Source of the DNA: Apostichopus japonicus | Lineage: Eukaryota; Echinodermata; Holothuroidea; Aspidochirotida; Stichopodidae | Assembly: GCF_037975245.1 (NCBI RefSeq) | Contig: NC_092579.1 | Coordinates: 32,293,666-32,357,665, forward strand | Direction: 5' to 3' | DNA length: 64,000 nucleotides | Part shown: positions 36,315 to 47,799 of the stretch, piece by piece | Layout: each line of letters begins with the position of its first letter | How positions within the stretch are numbered: position 1 is the first letter of the stretch | Position numbers and translations under genes: made by a program | The notes under the pieces: model-generated | Seen by the model: only the letters and a program-made list of their open reading frames with translations | Database searches by the model: none | What the model was told of the DNA's origin: nothing

Positions 36315-36596
36315 TCAAAAGTCAATTCCAAGTAAACCAGGGGCAGTGATACCGCCAACTAGGACTTGCACTGGAATCTTCAGGGTGTGAAATTTGAAGG
36401 TTAAGTTACATTTACCTTTTACTTGGAGTGGCCTACCATCAACATCGGCAAAACTGGCTCCCGTCTCAGTAAGTGGAGCCAAATTACCTGCAGAGCATAA
36501 ATGCTCCCATGTCTGAACACTAATGATGGTAGTACCAGCGCCAGTATCTACTAAAAAAGCAATCTCGGTATTAGAGATACATATATTTGCACACAA
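36315..36596 (-). pseudogene. Gypsy aspartic protease
   Basis: The frame contains IAFLVDTGAGTTIIS, the active-site D-T-G of a retropepsin, then a flap-like segment and GLLGIDF near the C-terminus, the usual G-x-D turn. It would process the Gag-Pol polyprotein. A break separates it from the RT frame at about 36310. Confidence 0.85.
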
Positions 36597-36699
36597 AGCT
36601 CCCCCTGACTTGACCTTCTCCCCATTTCCAAAACGTTGCAGGGCTTCAATTTGCTCAGTCGAGGGGCACCCCTCATCCCCGACTGACTCTAGTTTCCCG

Positions 36700-38024
36700 A
36701 TCCCTGTCTACTTGGCTTAGAGGGACAGTACCGGCTAATGTGACCTAACTGCCCACACCTCCAACACTGCATGGGACCAGGCCCAGACCCAGTTAAAGGG
36801 GGTGGCGCTGGCGGACCTTGCTGAACAAATTGACTTAACCTAGCATTGTCCTCCAAACCTTTTCCCAATTGTACTTCCAGCCTATCCAATCTTTCAGTAA
36901 TTCCGCCAACCGTATCCGACGATGCCGAAACAGTATAGACAGAACGCCGGGGTTTCATCACTCCCTCTGCCTGGTCAATAGCCTCCACCTCAAGGGCAAG
37001 ATGCAGAGTATTTTCTATTGTCTTGGGTCTACCCCTTCGAACAACAATCCTAGCCAAGGGTGTAGGAACCGGGGGGGGGGGGGGGGGGGGGCTGGGGGGT
37101 GCCAGCCCCCAGTGAAAAATGTGGAGGGGCGGAAGTATCATTCCGCCCCCCCCCCCCCCCACTTCGCAAGTCAGAAAACCCCTTTTCATTTCCAAATGAG
37201 AAAAAAATCTCATTTGGAGCATCAAATTGCATCTAAGGCCAGGTGAAAATACAAAATTAAGTTTACAAAACGGAGTGGGTGTTGAAGTGTGCTATATTGC
37301 ACCAAATTGCATCTGAGACCACCTGGAAATGCAAACGGTCCCCCTCCCCTTAGACCCCTCCCCCAGGCTGGCCATCAATCTTCAGCCCCCCCACTCAAAA
37401 GTACCTTCCTACGCCACTGATCCTAGCATCCCTGTCACGTAAAGCACCCAAAAAAGACTCTAGAGCTAACTCGTCATGTGCTCGCATATCAAGGCCGGGA
37501 TAAGCCTCTATCACTTCCCGACGGATTGAAGAGCACAGCCCAGGTAAGGTCTCACCCTCTGCCCGTACTCTAGATCTTAATTTTGCCCTTCTAGCGCTAG
37601 TCAGGGCTGCTGGAGCAAAAAATCTAGAAAGTGCGTTTACAGTGGTCTCATAACTACCACGGTCTGTAGATGATAGTCCCATATATACCTCCTGGGCGTG
37701 CCCAGTTAACTTAGCTACCAGGATTTTTGATTTTTCTAATTCCGTCCACCCATTAATCTCCGCACAGACTGTAAAATGAGTCAGCTAATGATCCCACTTT
37801 CTTCTCCCATCATAACTATCTGGCATAATAATAGGTTTACGGAACGAGTCACCTAAGGCATTTGAATTACGAACCCCTCTGCCTGGCGAAGTACCCCTAT
37901 TATATAACCAATCCCTATCCCTGGTAAGATTAAATTGACAAACCTCAGCTTCTCTCTCCAGTGCCTCTATCTCGGCAATAAGCCTCTCCACAGAGTCCCC
38001 CTCGCTCTCTCGTCGTGCAGCCAT
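36700..38024 (-). pseudogene. Gypsy gag, interrupted by a MITE
   Basis: From a Met at 38024 the frame encodes an acidic helical start (SVERLIAEIEALEREAEV). A stop follows at 37785, and the capsid-like part continues at 37682-37428 (ALSRFFAPA, then ALESFLGALRDR). The MITE at 37055-37419 follows, and beyond it the rest of gag with a CCHC zinc knuckle, CWRCGQLGHISRYC, near 36740. The gag frame on both sides of the MITE is in phase once the insert and one target copy are discounted. The 37225-37055 part of the longer frame is MITE sequence, not gag. Confidence 0.8.
37055..37419. mobile_element. hAT-like MITE inside gag, with 8-bp target duplication
   Basis: The 365-bp insert is flanked by ATCCTAGC at 37047-37054 and again at 37420-37427. 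Its ends are imperfect inverted repeats, CAAGGGTGTAGGAACC against CAGTGGCGTAGGAAGG. Long G and C tracts lie inside (about 37071-37091 and 37145-37160). An 8-bp duplication and CAG..CTG-type ends fit the hAT superfamily. No transposase is encoded. Confidence 0.9.
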
Positions 38025-38155
38025 CTCGCCTCCTTCCAGAAACCAGGCTTACTTAAAGGTAAAGAAACTTGGTATGATATTAAATTGTCAAAATACCATG
38101 GGGCTCCAAAGCCCTGCCAGCAAACTTGAAATAGGGAGGTGGGGTGACAAAAATA

Positions 38156-38173
38156 ATCCCACTTCTGACACCA
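38156..38173 (-). other. primer-binding site of the Gypsy element
   Basis: Immediately inside the LTR (five bases away) the minus strand reads TGGTGTCAGAAGTGGGAT, which begins with TGG as required to pair with the CCA end of a tRNA. The tRNA species was not determined. Confidence 0.8.
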
Positions 38174-38178
38174 ATTTC

Positions 38179-39171
38179 TGTAACGCCCTTGTACCCCGGC
38201 CGAGCGGTAGCGTGGGAAATCAGGCAGCTGGAGGCCACCTGATGTCAGGGCAGGGGAAGGGGGGAGGCGAAGACTTATGCTAGCAGGGCTTGAACCAATA
38301 CACAAAAAAGAGAGAAGAATATAGTTAAAGAGAACTGGGTCTCAAATCAACAATTTAATAGCTTAATTAACTTTAAACATACACTTAACAAAAATAAGGC
38401 AGTGACTTTCTGCCGTACACAAATATAAAAGCAAACAACGTTCCGGGCAGAGATTCAGTTTAAATAAATAACAAATACACTACATACCAGGGCGTGGGCA
38501 GCACGGCTCTTAAGAATCACGAGAGTGAATACCTGACACGTGGCGCCAACGGCAGACTAAAGAAATACTGCCTAATGTGGTCCCGCCCCGATTAACTTCT
38601 GCAATACCTCCGGGGAGAGCCTTAATTTGACCCTACCTCCGGAGTCTATAACATGCAAAGAAGCCAACCAGGACGGGAAATTATTAGTTGTACAATACAA
38701 AAGGAATCGCGCCCGGTAGTCAGCCCTCACTCCCGGACCCGCTCTCTAAAATAAATGAACCTTGCCTTTAAAATAATACTATACTCTAATTGCCGTGCTG
38801 CTCACCGCTGGTCTCCAGTTCTCTGCCCGAACTTCAACGAAATAAATTAAGTGTCCACAAAACAAAATACATAAGAAAAACAACGTCTTAATTAAACAAG
38901 GTAAAGAGAGCAAGTGAAAGTACAATAGATAAACGGTAAACAGAACAACTCGCGTAATAAAAGAGCGAATGCCTGGAATGCTGGTGATGGCAGACGACGG
39001 GGAGAGCGAAAGAGACCTGCATAATAAAACAAAAGTAAATGGAATGGTGAATGAATGGACAACAAATCGCAGGGTAAATTATTCAAACAAAACGGGAAAA
39101 CATATTCTTAGTAGCCCTGGGCGCATTCTAAATACGGGGTACACGCATCCCGAACAACCCAGGGCGTAACA
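38179..39171 (-). repeat. long terminal repeat (5' LTR) of the Gypsy element
   Basis: The 993-bp segment begins TGTTACGCCC and ends GGGCGTTACA on the minus strand, that is, TG...CA with short inverted ends. It directly precedes the primer-binding site. The partner LTR is absent from the window, so its boundaries rest on the termini only. Confidence 0.85.
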
Positions 39172-40985
39172 ATAGTACAGTATTCAAATGGTAGCCTTTA
39201 CTGTAGAGTTGTTAACTCTATTGTTCACTCTGATAGTTGAGTATAATTAAGTTACATAATATATGCTGCAAGACACTTGGGGCGATATTTTATGAAGGAA
39301 GTACGTTCCTTTGTAGCTACTTGTTCTGTTTGCTATATGATCTAACTGTTAACAATGAATTATTTGACAACCTGTAGGCTTTATTTTCACACTCAAATGA
39401 GTACTTATTAATGATTACCCACATTGTTGATTATTATAGATGTGATTGAACACACAATATCACAACCTAATTAAAAGGCTTGTATTAGTATACATCTCTC
39501 TCCAGAGGCTCCAGTTCACTGTACTTTGATCAAGGGATGTCATTTTCTTATCATGTTTTCAGTTTTAGTACTTTTATCTTTTATGTTACTGTTTAATTAT
39601 CATTCATTTATGGTGTGTATGTATGCTGTTGATAAATAAAAAGGATTCCAGCTTCCACGGAGTGGTAAAATAAATGGCTGTCCTTTGAGTTTCTTATAAA
39701 GCAAAGATTTATATCAGAGCTGTAACATTATGTAAATGTGGTTTTCTGTTTCTTAATCGATCTTGGTGTCCAATTGCACTACACATCCAACAAATGCAGA
39801 TACCCCCTCCAACCATACCAAAGATAAGAATGGGGTTACACGGCCCTTGTAATAATAATAATGAGCAGTTATTTTTACAAAGCTTAACCAAACACAAATG
39901 TGGGAGAAGCCCGCGCACAGGCGTATGGATCACAACTTACACTACGGGTGGCTTCCAATTCAACATTTTATATAAAATTTAGAAACTCATTTCAGATGGG
40001 AAAACTGTAGACTGCTCTTGGATGATAAACCCACCTTACATAGAACCTCCTGATTGCCAAACCTCATTGCTTCAAATGCCATTGCCTTTATCCACTCGAT
40101 CACAGCACCAGTGGTTCATCCTAGATGAAACCTAGCTGGCAGAGGGAGGGGGGGGCACCTAAGATACAGTTACAGCAACTGAAGTAGATATAACTTTTGA
40201 TTCTATTAAAATTTAGCAAACCTCTCCATTACCCAACCTCTACTTCAAGACATGCATAAGGAACAGATGCTCTAGAACTCTGCACAAAAAGGTAAGACTG
40301 TACTTTAAGAACAAAACCTCTACATGGATCAGAGAAACAGTGAATTTCATTTAATACCTTCATTTATATTGGGGAATGGGTTAAAAATTCAGACAGTTTA
40401 TCTAAAAAATCTCAAATGTGACATTTTATCACAAAATTCAAGCAGTTTTTGCCAAAATTTGTTGTATCTGAGAATGTTCATGCAGCTAGCTAAACAATTT
40501 TAGGTTGACATTTTTATGTCAAGATTCGCCCCAAGAGTCCGGCCCCCTCAAAAAGTGTAAATTATTATCTTTAGAATGTCTGTCCCATGGATACGCCAGA
40601 CCTACACCCTCGCCCCCCCCCCCCCCCCCCCGCGTTGATCATGACAGTACGCCTACTGTCCCGCCTAGGCCTAATGCCAGACCAACCCATTCGAGTAATG
40701 ATATATTGGTCATTAAAACAACTTTTGTGACGAGATTCGCAGCGAACTCAATAAATTATCTTGACCATGCAACATGTTTAATGACCTTAGGCCTATGTTA
40801 TGAGAACATTTGAATTGTTTCGTTGTAAATGTAATGATTTCAAATGGATATGCATCTAGCATGTCATTGCTAGTTTATTTTTTTTCAATTAATACGTTGA
40901 TATATTATGCGGTGTTTGTCCCACATGGCTTGCCATAGACGCACACGGTCGTGGTCAAAGGTTAAGCAACGGAGCGCGAATTATG
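39172..40985. other. non-coding, C tract
   Basis: No gene was recognised. A run of about twenty C residues lies at 40613-40631, flanked by TAGGCCTA-type motifs near 40665. Confidence 0.5.
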
Positions 40986-40990
40986 ATCTG

Positions 40991-41032
40991 TATATAAAGC
41001 TCACGAAAGGTTACACGAGCAGTACGTGCAGT
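40991..41032 (+). promoter_or_regulatory. possible TATA-type core promoter
   Basis: TATATAAAG at 40991-40999 is followed about 30 bases later by gCAGTacg and gCAGTtcg, Inr-like sequences at 41019-41032. The spacing fits an animal TATA promoter. The sequence downstream is rich in TAGGCCTA-like motifs. No coding exon was identified directly downstream, so the gene it would serve is unknown. Confidence 0.3.
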
Positions 41033-44000
41033 TCGCTTCCTGGCAGCCGTTGGCTAACAATTCATACGTAATTGTAATTTGTAGCCTATTCTGTATGGGG
41101 GGGGGGGGGTAACTGCCAAAGAATGTGAATGGCAGATATATTCGCCAGCTCGAAGGTTGTGTATTAGTTTTATGGAGCAAGTTAGTACTTCACATTGTTT
41201 GAGTCAGCGAGCGTGAGAAATTACGCTAGCCTATCATATAATAGTATAGCTTAGGCCTAACGATAGGCTAGCTCACGTAGGCACTGGCGTCTATACTAGT
41301 TGGAATGCTAATCTAGGCCTAATATGATTATTCACTAGACAATTAACGTAAGTAAAGTAGGTCACTTTATATCTTCCGACAAAATACTAGACCTAGCTGG
41401 TTGGGCCTAATTACTTTCTGGTTAAGGCTAGTACAGTTAGGCTAGGCCTAACTTAATTAGCCTAGGCCTAAATGTCTTTAAATTCCTACCAGAGTAGCCT
41501 ACCATAGCCTAGGCTATGCCATCTAGCACTTAACAATAACAGTAACACATCCACAAGAAACTAACTCGCAGCCGGACAAATTAGCTTAGGATGAAAGCTC
41601 TCTTTCCTTTTTTTTTTTTCCATCATGACAGGCAAGTCCGTTGGTTTCTTCTCCAACTTCCAAGAATAAAAACAATAGTTTCCTCCCTGAAATTATTTTT
41701 AGGGGTTGAAACCAATGTTTTTCAGGGGAGGAAAGAAAGACGGCTTGGCTGTGGAAAGAATTAATTTAGGTAGTGAAGCAACTGCACGTAGTAAATGTGT
41801 CTTGTGATTTAGGAGAGTTTGGTGAAAGAAAGGAACATATTTCAAGAGACACTTGTACCTGTAGTAATTGAAGAAACTGGTAAATAGGAAAACAAGGAGA
41901 GGAACCAAGGAGGGCATACCTATAGGCTAAATTTTCTATGTTATTTCATTCCCACAATGAATGCCATTACAAGCAAACGACCCATTACCACTATGAATTC
42001 CACGCATGTATATTACCCCATGTTCGCATACAATCCTATGCAAACAATCCGGCCTATTCACAAACACTTTTTTATCTTCCAATCACTGAACAGTTACACA
42101 AGGAAGATACCTGGTCACATTTTCTATTTTCATACTATCACAACTTTCTTTAGCTTACTCTACAAGAATATGCAGTCAGAGCCTACAGAACAACAGTCTC
42201 CTCCCTTGAAAATAGTATGTTAGTTTCCTTAACCGTGTTATTTTTCACCCTTAACTTTACCTTTCTCCCTTTAAATCTTTTCTTACAGTTATTCCACTTA
42301 CAACATCTATTCTTTCCACATAGCCTAGCCAATATGCCTCCCATGAAAAACCTTAGTTAACTCCCCTGAAAATGTTAATGTAAGTTGTTCAACTTTTAAG
42401 TGGGAGGAAAATAATGTTGTTAGGGGAGGGAACAGATGGCCCCAGGCTAGGCCTACCACCAAATGAAAATGGGAAACCTAGGCTAGCCTACCAAAGCGAA
42501 GGCTAGATAGAGATGAGGACTAACTAGCCTATCCTAGGCTTCTTATACAAGCAACAGTACTTTGTAAAATGAAATTCTCAAGCAATTAGGCCTAGCTCTG
42601 TGGTCTAATTGATGTTAGTGATGGTTCAAGTATGGAGAAAACTCTCCATGAAAGCTGATGTTACCTAGCGTAGGCAACTAAATTGATATACATGTATTAA
42701 TTTGATCAACTAGCATAATTTTGACCTGAAGCTAGGCTTAACAGTATTGGTCCAACTCTTGGCATATCTTTATCAGATCATAGCCTTCTTTGATGCCTAA
42801 GGCATGATTTTATGGTCTGCAGAACTGTTTCACTGAAACTTTGATTATTATTAAACCGAATTCAAACTTTGCTAAGTCGACCTCTCATTGTTGAGTAATT
42901 GTCTTTGATTTGGTTTTCAATTTGAAAACATTGATTGAAAGCTGTGAGGAACACAACTCATGGTAAACACATATTAAGAGTATTGAGAGATAAGTACAAT
43001 ATATAGTATCTCTGTCCTTGTTGATATAGAATATTATTACACAGGTGCTAGAAGTCATGGAAGCACATGATGGTTTACCATGAATATACTAATATGTTGT
43101 TGGTACTTGTGTGTTGGCTGAAAAGCCAGTTTTCATCTTTGCTAAGTGTACTTGTTGTAGCTTAAGTGTCGGTCCTTATTTCACTTGTCAAGTTTCTCGT
43201 TTCAAGAATGATGTTTATTTCAGACATTTTTCAATTTTCCAGTTCCTCATGAATGTGCTTGCTAAGTTTGTTTAAACTAGTACATGCTCTCCAAATTGTT
43301 TGACTGATGAAATGTTCTCAAATTGTGTTGAATCCATTCCTTTCAATCAGCTTGACCATTATAGTGAACAATATACATCAAAGGAAGTTTTGGCATTTTA
43401 CGAAGTACTCCATAGGTTTGATAGCAATGTCTAGTAAGGTTTATTAAAGAGTCATATTGCAAGTATTAAAAATAAACAGGCACTTAGTAACAAATAGAGG
43501 TACAGTTTATTCATGTTTGTAAACATTCATCAAAAAGGTATCTGCATATGCAAACAGGAAGATGATCTTATGTAAAACTACTTTAAAAAAAATACTTAAA
43601 TTTATGTCACACCAAAGGTATATATATATACTGTACATATTGCTTTGATATTTGTCTTTACAGCATTGCATTGGCCACACTGATTCACAAGGAGACTCCA
43701 TGAACTGTGACTGTAACATCCTGCTGGAGGTCTGAGACATTGAAGATTCTGTAATGCTTCCGTTTGGGTATGCAGTTTACTATAGTAACACAGAAATATT
43801 TAAGCTCTGGTATTTGTTTCGTTTATTTCTGCCATTAAACCACAATCATATACATTTGTTTATATATTGTTATATCAATGAGGCAGCAGTCAGGGTTGTT
43901 TAGGTAGTCAGGGGGAGGGAGGGGAGGAAGGGAGTGTATAAAAATGAGTCTAGTTGCAATGTCTATCTGCTTTCCAATATATGAAATCTTCTTATCTTTT

Positions 44001-44105
44001 ACAATACTGTCTCAGGTGAAAGAAGAAGATGAAGAAAATTGAAGGAAAATTGTGAGTCTTGGATGTCTGTAATGAAGCTGGATCAGGTTTAGAACAAGTG
44101 GTTGA
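41033..44105. other. non-coding, TAGGCCTA-rich
   Basis: Many ctaggcct/taggctag motifs occur between 41230 and 42550. The frames at 41938-42223 have no domain. A sequence after a TTTACAG at 43664 (GDSMNCDCNILLE in one frame) could be an exon but was not recognised. Confidence 0.4.
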
Positions 44106-44283
44106 AAGATCATAAACTCCACCAAATACGAGAAGATCCTTCAAGCCTGTCCTCTACAGAGAGATCTGGAAGTGTTATCTGGAGGTGATTTAATAGAAAT
44201 TGGAGAAAAAGTAAGATTCAAGGAAAACATCAGTGTGAGCCAGTATCATGAACATCAGTCTTGTCCTCTCAACAGTTGATTGT
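44106..44283 (+). pseudogene. ABCC-type transporter exon remnant, copy A
   Basis: The sequence matches the second half of the exon at 45398 with a few changes. It encodes [20 protein letters not shown] and SGGDL, then EIGEK, the piece of nucleotide-binding domain 1 just before the ABC signature in ABCC/MRP exporters. The donor GTAAGA at 44211 follows EIGEK and is intact here, but the first half of the exon and its acceptor are missing. A T in place of C changes the conserved GGDLTEIG to GGDLIEIG. Confidence 0.75.
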
Positions 44284-44299
44284 TGTCAAGATCATTTCT

Positions 44300-44715
44300 A
44301 AATGTAGGAGACACGGTGCCTTAGCCTGTTGGAACCAGTCAGTATTTGGTGTGGTCTGTTTTTGTGCTAAATGTACGAGACACGGTGCCTTAGCCTATTG
44401 AAAATAGTCGGTAATTGGTGTGGTGTGTTTTTGTGCTAATTGAATGAGACACGGTGCCTTAGGCTGTTGGAATTAGTTGGTATTTGGTGTGGTCAGTTTT
44501 TGTGCTAAATGTACGAGACACGGTGCCTTAGCCTGTTGGAACCAGTTGGTATTTGGTGTGGTCAGTTTTTGTGCTAAAGGTACGAGACACGGTGCCTTAG
44601 CCTGTTGGAACCAGTGGGTATTTGGTGTGTTCTTGTTTTTGTGCTAAATGTATGAGACATGGTGCCTTAGCCTGTTGGAACCAGTTGGTATTTGATGTTT
44701 TTTGTGTGCTAAACT
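44300..44715. repeat. 69-bp tandem repeat, six regular copies
   Basis: The unit contains gagacacggtgccttagcct, gttggaaccag, ggtatttggtgtggt and ttttgtgctaaatg. Copies start at about 44308, 44377, 44446, 44515, 44584 and 44654, so the period is 69 bases. More degraded copies continue through 44830-45190 and after copy B of the ABCC exon. Confidence 0.9.
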
Positions 44716-45364
44716 ACTATTCTTACAGAAAGGCTGAACAAATTCCATGATATAGTTTGAACAGAGTGACACATTCCACTCATTCCAAGCAACCATGACA
44801 ACATCAAAATGAACCTAATTGGTTTCTTAGTTTATTGGCATGAGATGTAGTCTGTTTTTGTGCTAAATTATTGAGACATGGTGCCTTAGTTTATTGGTAT
44901 TAGTTTTTAATTAGAAATGTAGGAGACATTTTTGTGCTAAATGTATAAGACCTCAGCCTTAGCCTATTGGAACCAGTCAGTAATTGGTGTGGTGTGTTTG
45001 TATTAAATTGATAAGTTCTGCCTTAGTTTATTGATATGAGTTGCTAATTAGTGTGGTCTGTTTTGTGCTAAATTAATGAAACCTGTTGCCTTAGTTTGTT
45101 GGAATGAATTTGTAATAAGTATTTTTGTTGTCTAAAATTAATAAGACATTGTACCTAGTTTGATGGAACGAGTTGGTATTTAGTGAGGTCTTTTTTGAGA
45201 GTTGTTCAAACCAGTGTCCAATAACTTTGATCTGACCATAAAATTTCATTTCTTTCACAAATTGCCCCTCTAGAAGAGTATACATGTTTTGTCTCACGGC
45301 TGACAGTTTGGTTGTTAACAGGGTTTGACTTTTTTACTTTTGCTGTTACTTTGAAGAAAAATGA

Positions 45365-45649
<285 letters not shown>

Positions 45650-45655
45650 AGATCA

Positions 45656-46075
45656 GTGCTAAATGTTCGAGACATGGTGCCTTAGCCTGTTGGAACCAGT
45701 CGGTACTTTGGTGTGGTCTGTTTCGTGATAAATTAAAGAGACATTGTGCCTTAGTTTGGTGGAATGAGTAGCTAATTAGTGTGGTCTATTTGTGCTAAAT
45801 TGAAGAGGAGTACTGTGATAATTTGTTGGTAGTTAGTGTGGTGTGTTTGTATTAAATTTATAAGTTTTGCCTTAGTTTATTGATATGATTTGCTAACTAG
45901 TGTGGTCTGTTTTGTGCTAAATTAATGAGACCCGGTGCCTTAGTTTGTTGGAATCATTTTGTAATTAGTAATTTGGTTGTCTTAAATTGATGATTGTTGC
46001 CTTATATTGTTGGAAAGAGTTGCCAATTAGTGTGGTCTGGGTTGTGGTAAATTAAAAAGACAGTTGATTGTTGTC
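45656..46075. repeat. degenerate 69-bp repeats
   Basis: Recurring pieces (gagacatggtgccttag, ttggaatgag, tagtgtggtctgtttt, gtgctaaatt) show the same repeat as at 44300-44715 in a more decayed state. They follow ABCC copy B just as the regular repeats follow copy A. Confidence 0.75.
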
Positions 46076-46350
46076 AAGATCAGAAAACTCGAAGATGACT
46101 CAAGAAAACTCATTTGAAGGAAAAACACCAGCTAAGCTGGAAAGCTGCAATATACAGTCAAGGTTAGTCATAAGAAAGAAAGGTTCATAAAAATACATAT
46201 TTAATTATGTTTCCACCAGTAAAGTTTCAATCACAGTCTAAACTTTGTTGGAATTAGTTGCTAATTAGTTTTTTATGTTTTGTGCTAAATGTACGAGACT
46301 TACTTTGAAGAAAACTGGCTATTTCTTGTGCATTCCTCTCCTTTCCTTAG

Positions 46351-46376
46351 GGTTCTGTGGACTATATTGATCAACA
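46351..46376 (+). pseudogene. ABCC exon remnant, copy C (start only)
   Basis: After a CTTTCCTTAG acceptor, ggttctgtggactatattgatcaaca parallels the start of copy B (GSVDYIDQQ against RSLAYVAQQ). Similarity ends abruptly at 46376, where the Jockey-like element appears to begin. The preceding 30 bases also resemble the intron before copy B. Confidence 0.55.
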
Positions 46377-46639
46377 GTTAGCTTTTTGACATAGCGCCAC
46401 CCCATCATCCTTCACTCTATGACTTACCCGCCATTTACAAAACGTACGCCTCCTTGGATACCAACACAACGCTGCAGAGTACACTTTCGATTCATAGTGT
46501 GTCTCTTCAAAAGGAGTTCCTATTCTTTCCGTCCGCCGTCTTAGGCTGGAGACTAATTCTTTCTAGTAAGTAAAGTTTATGATCAATTTCATTGTATAAA
46601 AGCCATTTAAAACCCGTAGGGAGGGGCTGTTTTGCCAAT

Positions 46640-47799
46640 ATGACAACCCCTTACCCACCTATAACCGCCCCCTTAGTCGAAAACCTAAACCTCTCTGATT
46701 TTGACATAGACATTAATGACTGGATCCCTGTACAAAAATAGCAGAAAAAGACAACGTCCAATATACGTTGAAATAAACCCATCTCCAAACTCCAAACCAA
46801 CCACCAAAAAGTCCGCTCAAACAATCATTGTATCAGGAATCTTACCAGAACTATCAAAAAACCCAATAAACACTTGCTAAACTAATCAATGAAGAAAAAC
46901 CAAATGCCATGATCTCAAATATAAACCGTCTTCGTAGTAACAACATCCTAATCACCCCCCATGACCCTAAAACTGCAAATATCCTCCTGAAACCATGGAA
47001 TCAAAAGACTTAACTAGGCAACCCCAAACCAAGAATCCCCAAAAAAGTATGACAAAGAAACTTCTCCGTAGTAGCCTGTGGCATAAACCCTGAAATTCAA
47101 ATCAAAGATATTGAACAAGAACTCAAAGACCAAGAATACACCCCAATACAAGCTAAAAGACTCATTAGTCATGCCACAAACAATACAGCTTGGAAAGTAA
47201 AAATGACGTTTGAAGAACAAGAGCCTCAACAACCCCTAATCAAACAAGGTTTCTACTTAGGATACTCTAAACACAAAACAGAAGAATACCACGAACCCCC
47301 CCAAATCACTCAATGTTTCAAATGTCAACTCTTTGGACACACCCCCCATACTTGCAAAAATCAAACCAGATGTCTCAGATGTGGCAAAAACCACAGAGTT
47401 AAAGACTGTCCCAAACCAAAAGAAAACCCAAAATGTGCCAATTGCTCAGGGACTCATGTCGCCCTTTACAAAGGATGCCCAAAATTTAAAGAAGCTAAAA
47501 CTGAAGCTAATAACAAACAACAAGAACAAAGAACCTACGCGAATGTAACCAATTTTACCCCTAAAATTGAAATAACAAATAAAATCGTCACTGAAAAAAA
47601 ACTTAATATCCCAACCTTTGTAATTGAATTAGTACAATACACCTTCCAAACAGCCAACATTAATATTAAATCTGACGACCTTGCCAGTTACGCCACCGTG
47701 TTAGCACTAAAACACCTAAACTTAAATATCCCAGAAACTGTAATTATGGAACGTCTCCACCATCCTTCAATATTTAGCCCTCCTCAATCACCTACATGA
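46640..47799 (+). pseudogene. ORF1 (gag-like) of the Jockey-like element
   Basis: ATG at 46640 starts MTTPYPPITAPL and reaches DWIPVQK, a motif common near the start of Jockey-type gag proteins, then a TAG at codon 34. Frames are broken to 47203, after which 198 codons are open. CFKCQLFGHTPHTC, CLRCGKNHRVKDC and CANCSGTHVALYKGC form the CCHC zinc knuckles that bind RNA. The stop TGA at 47797 overlaps the ORF2 start as ATGA. Confidence 0.8.

Larger units (their letters stand above)
34196..39171 (-). mobile_element. Ty3/Gypsy-type LTR retrotransposon, lacking integrase and 3' LTR
   Basis: On the minus strand the order is LTR (39171-38179), primer-binding site (38173-38156), gag (38024-36700), protease (36596-36315), reverse transcriptase (36302-35000) and RNase H (34868-34374), the typical Gypsy order. 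The pol text continues as a linker (RPPWEQISGLDRAAKAYWGQ) to about 34196 and then stops before the integrase zinc finger. Stops, at least two frameshifts and a MITE in gag show it is inactive. Confidence 0.9.

Noticed and set aside
36869-37246. 125-codon plus frame with a Gly-rich tract
   Set aside because: Antisense of gag running into the G tract of the MITE; no domain.
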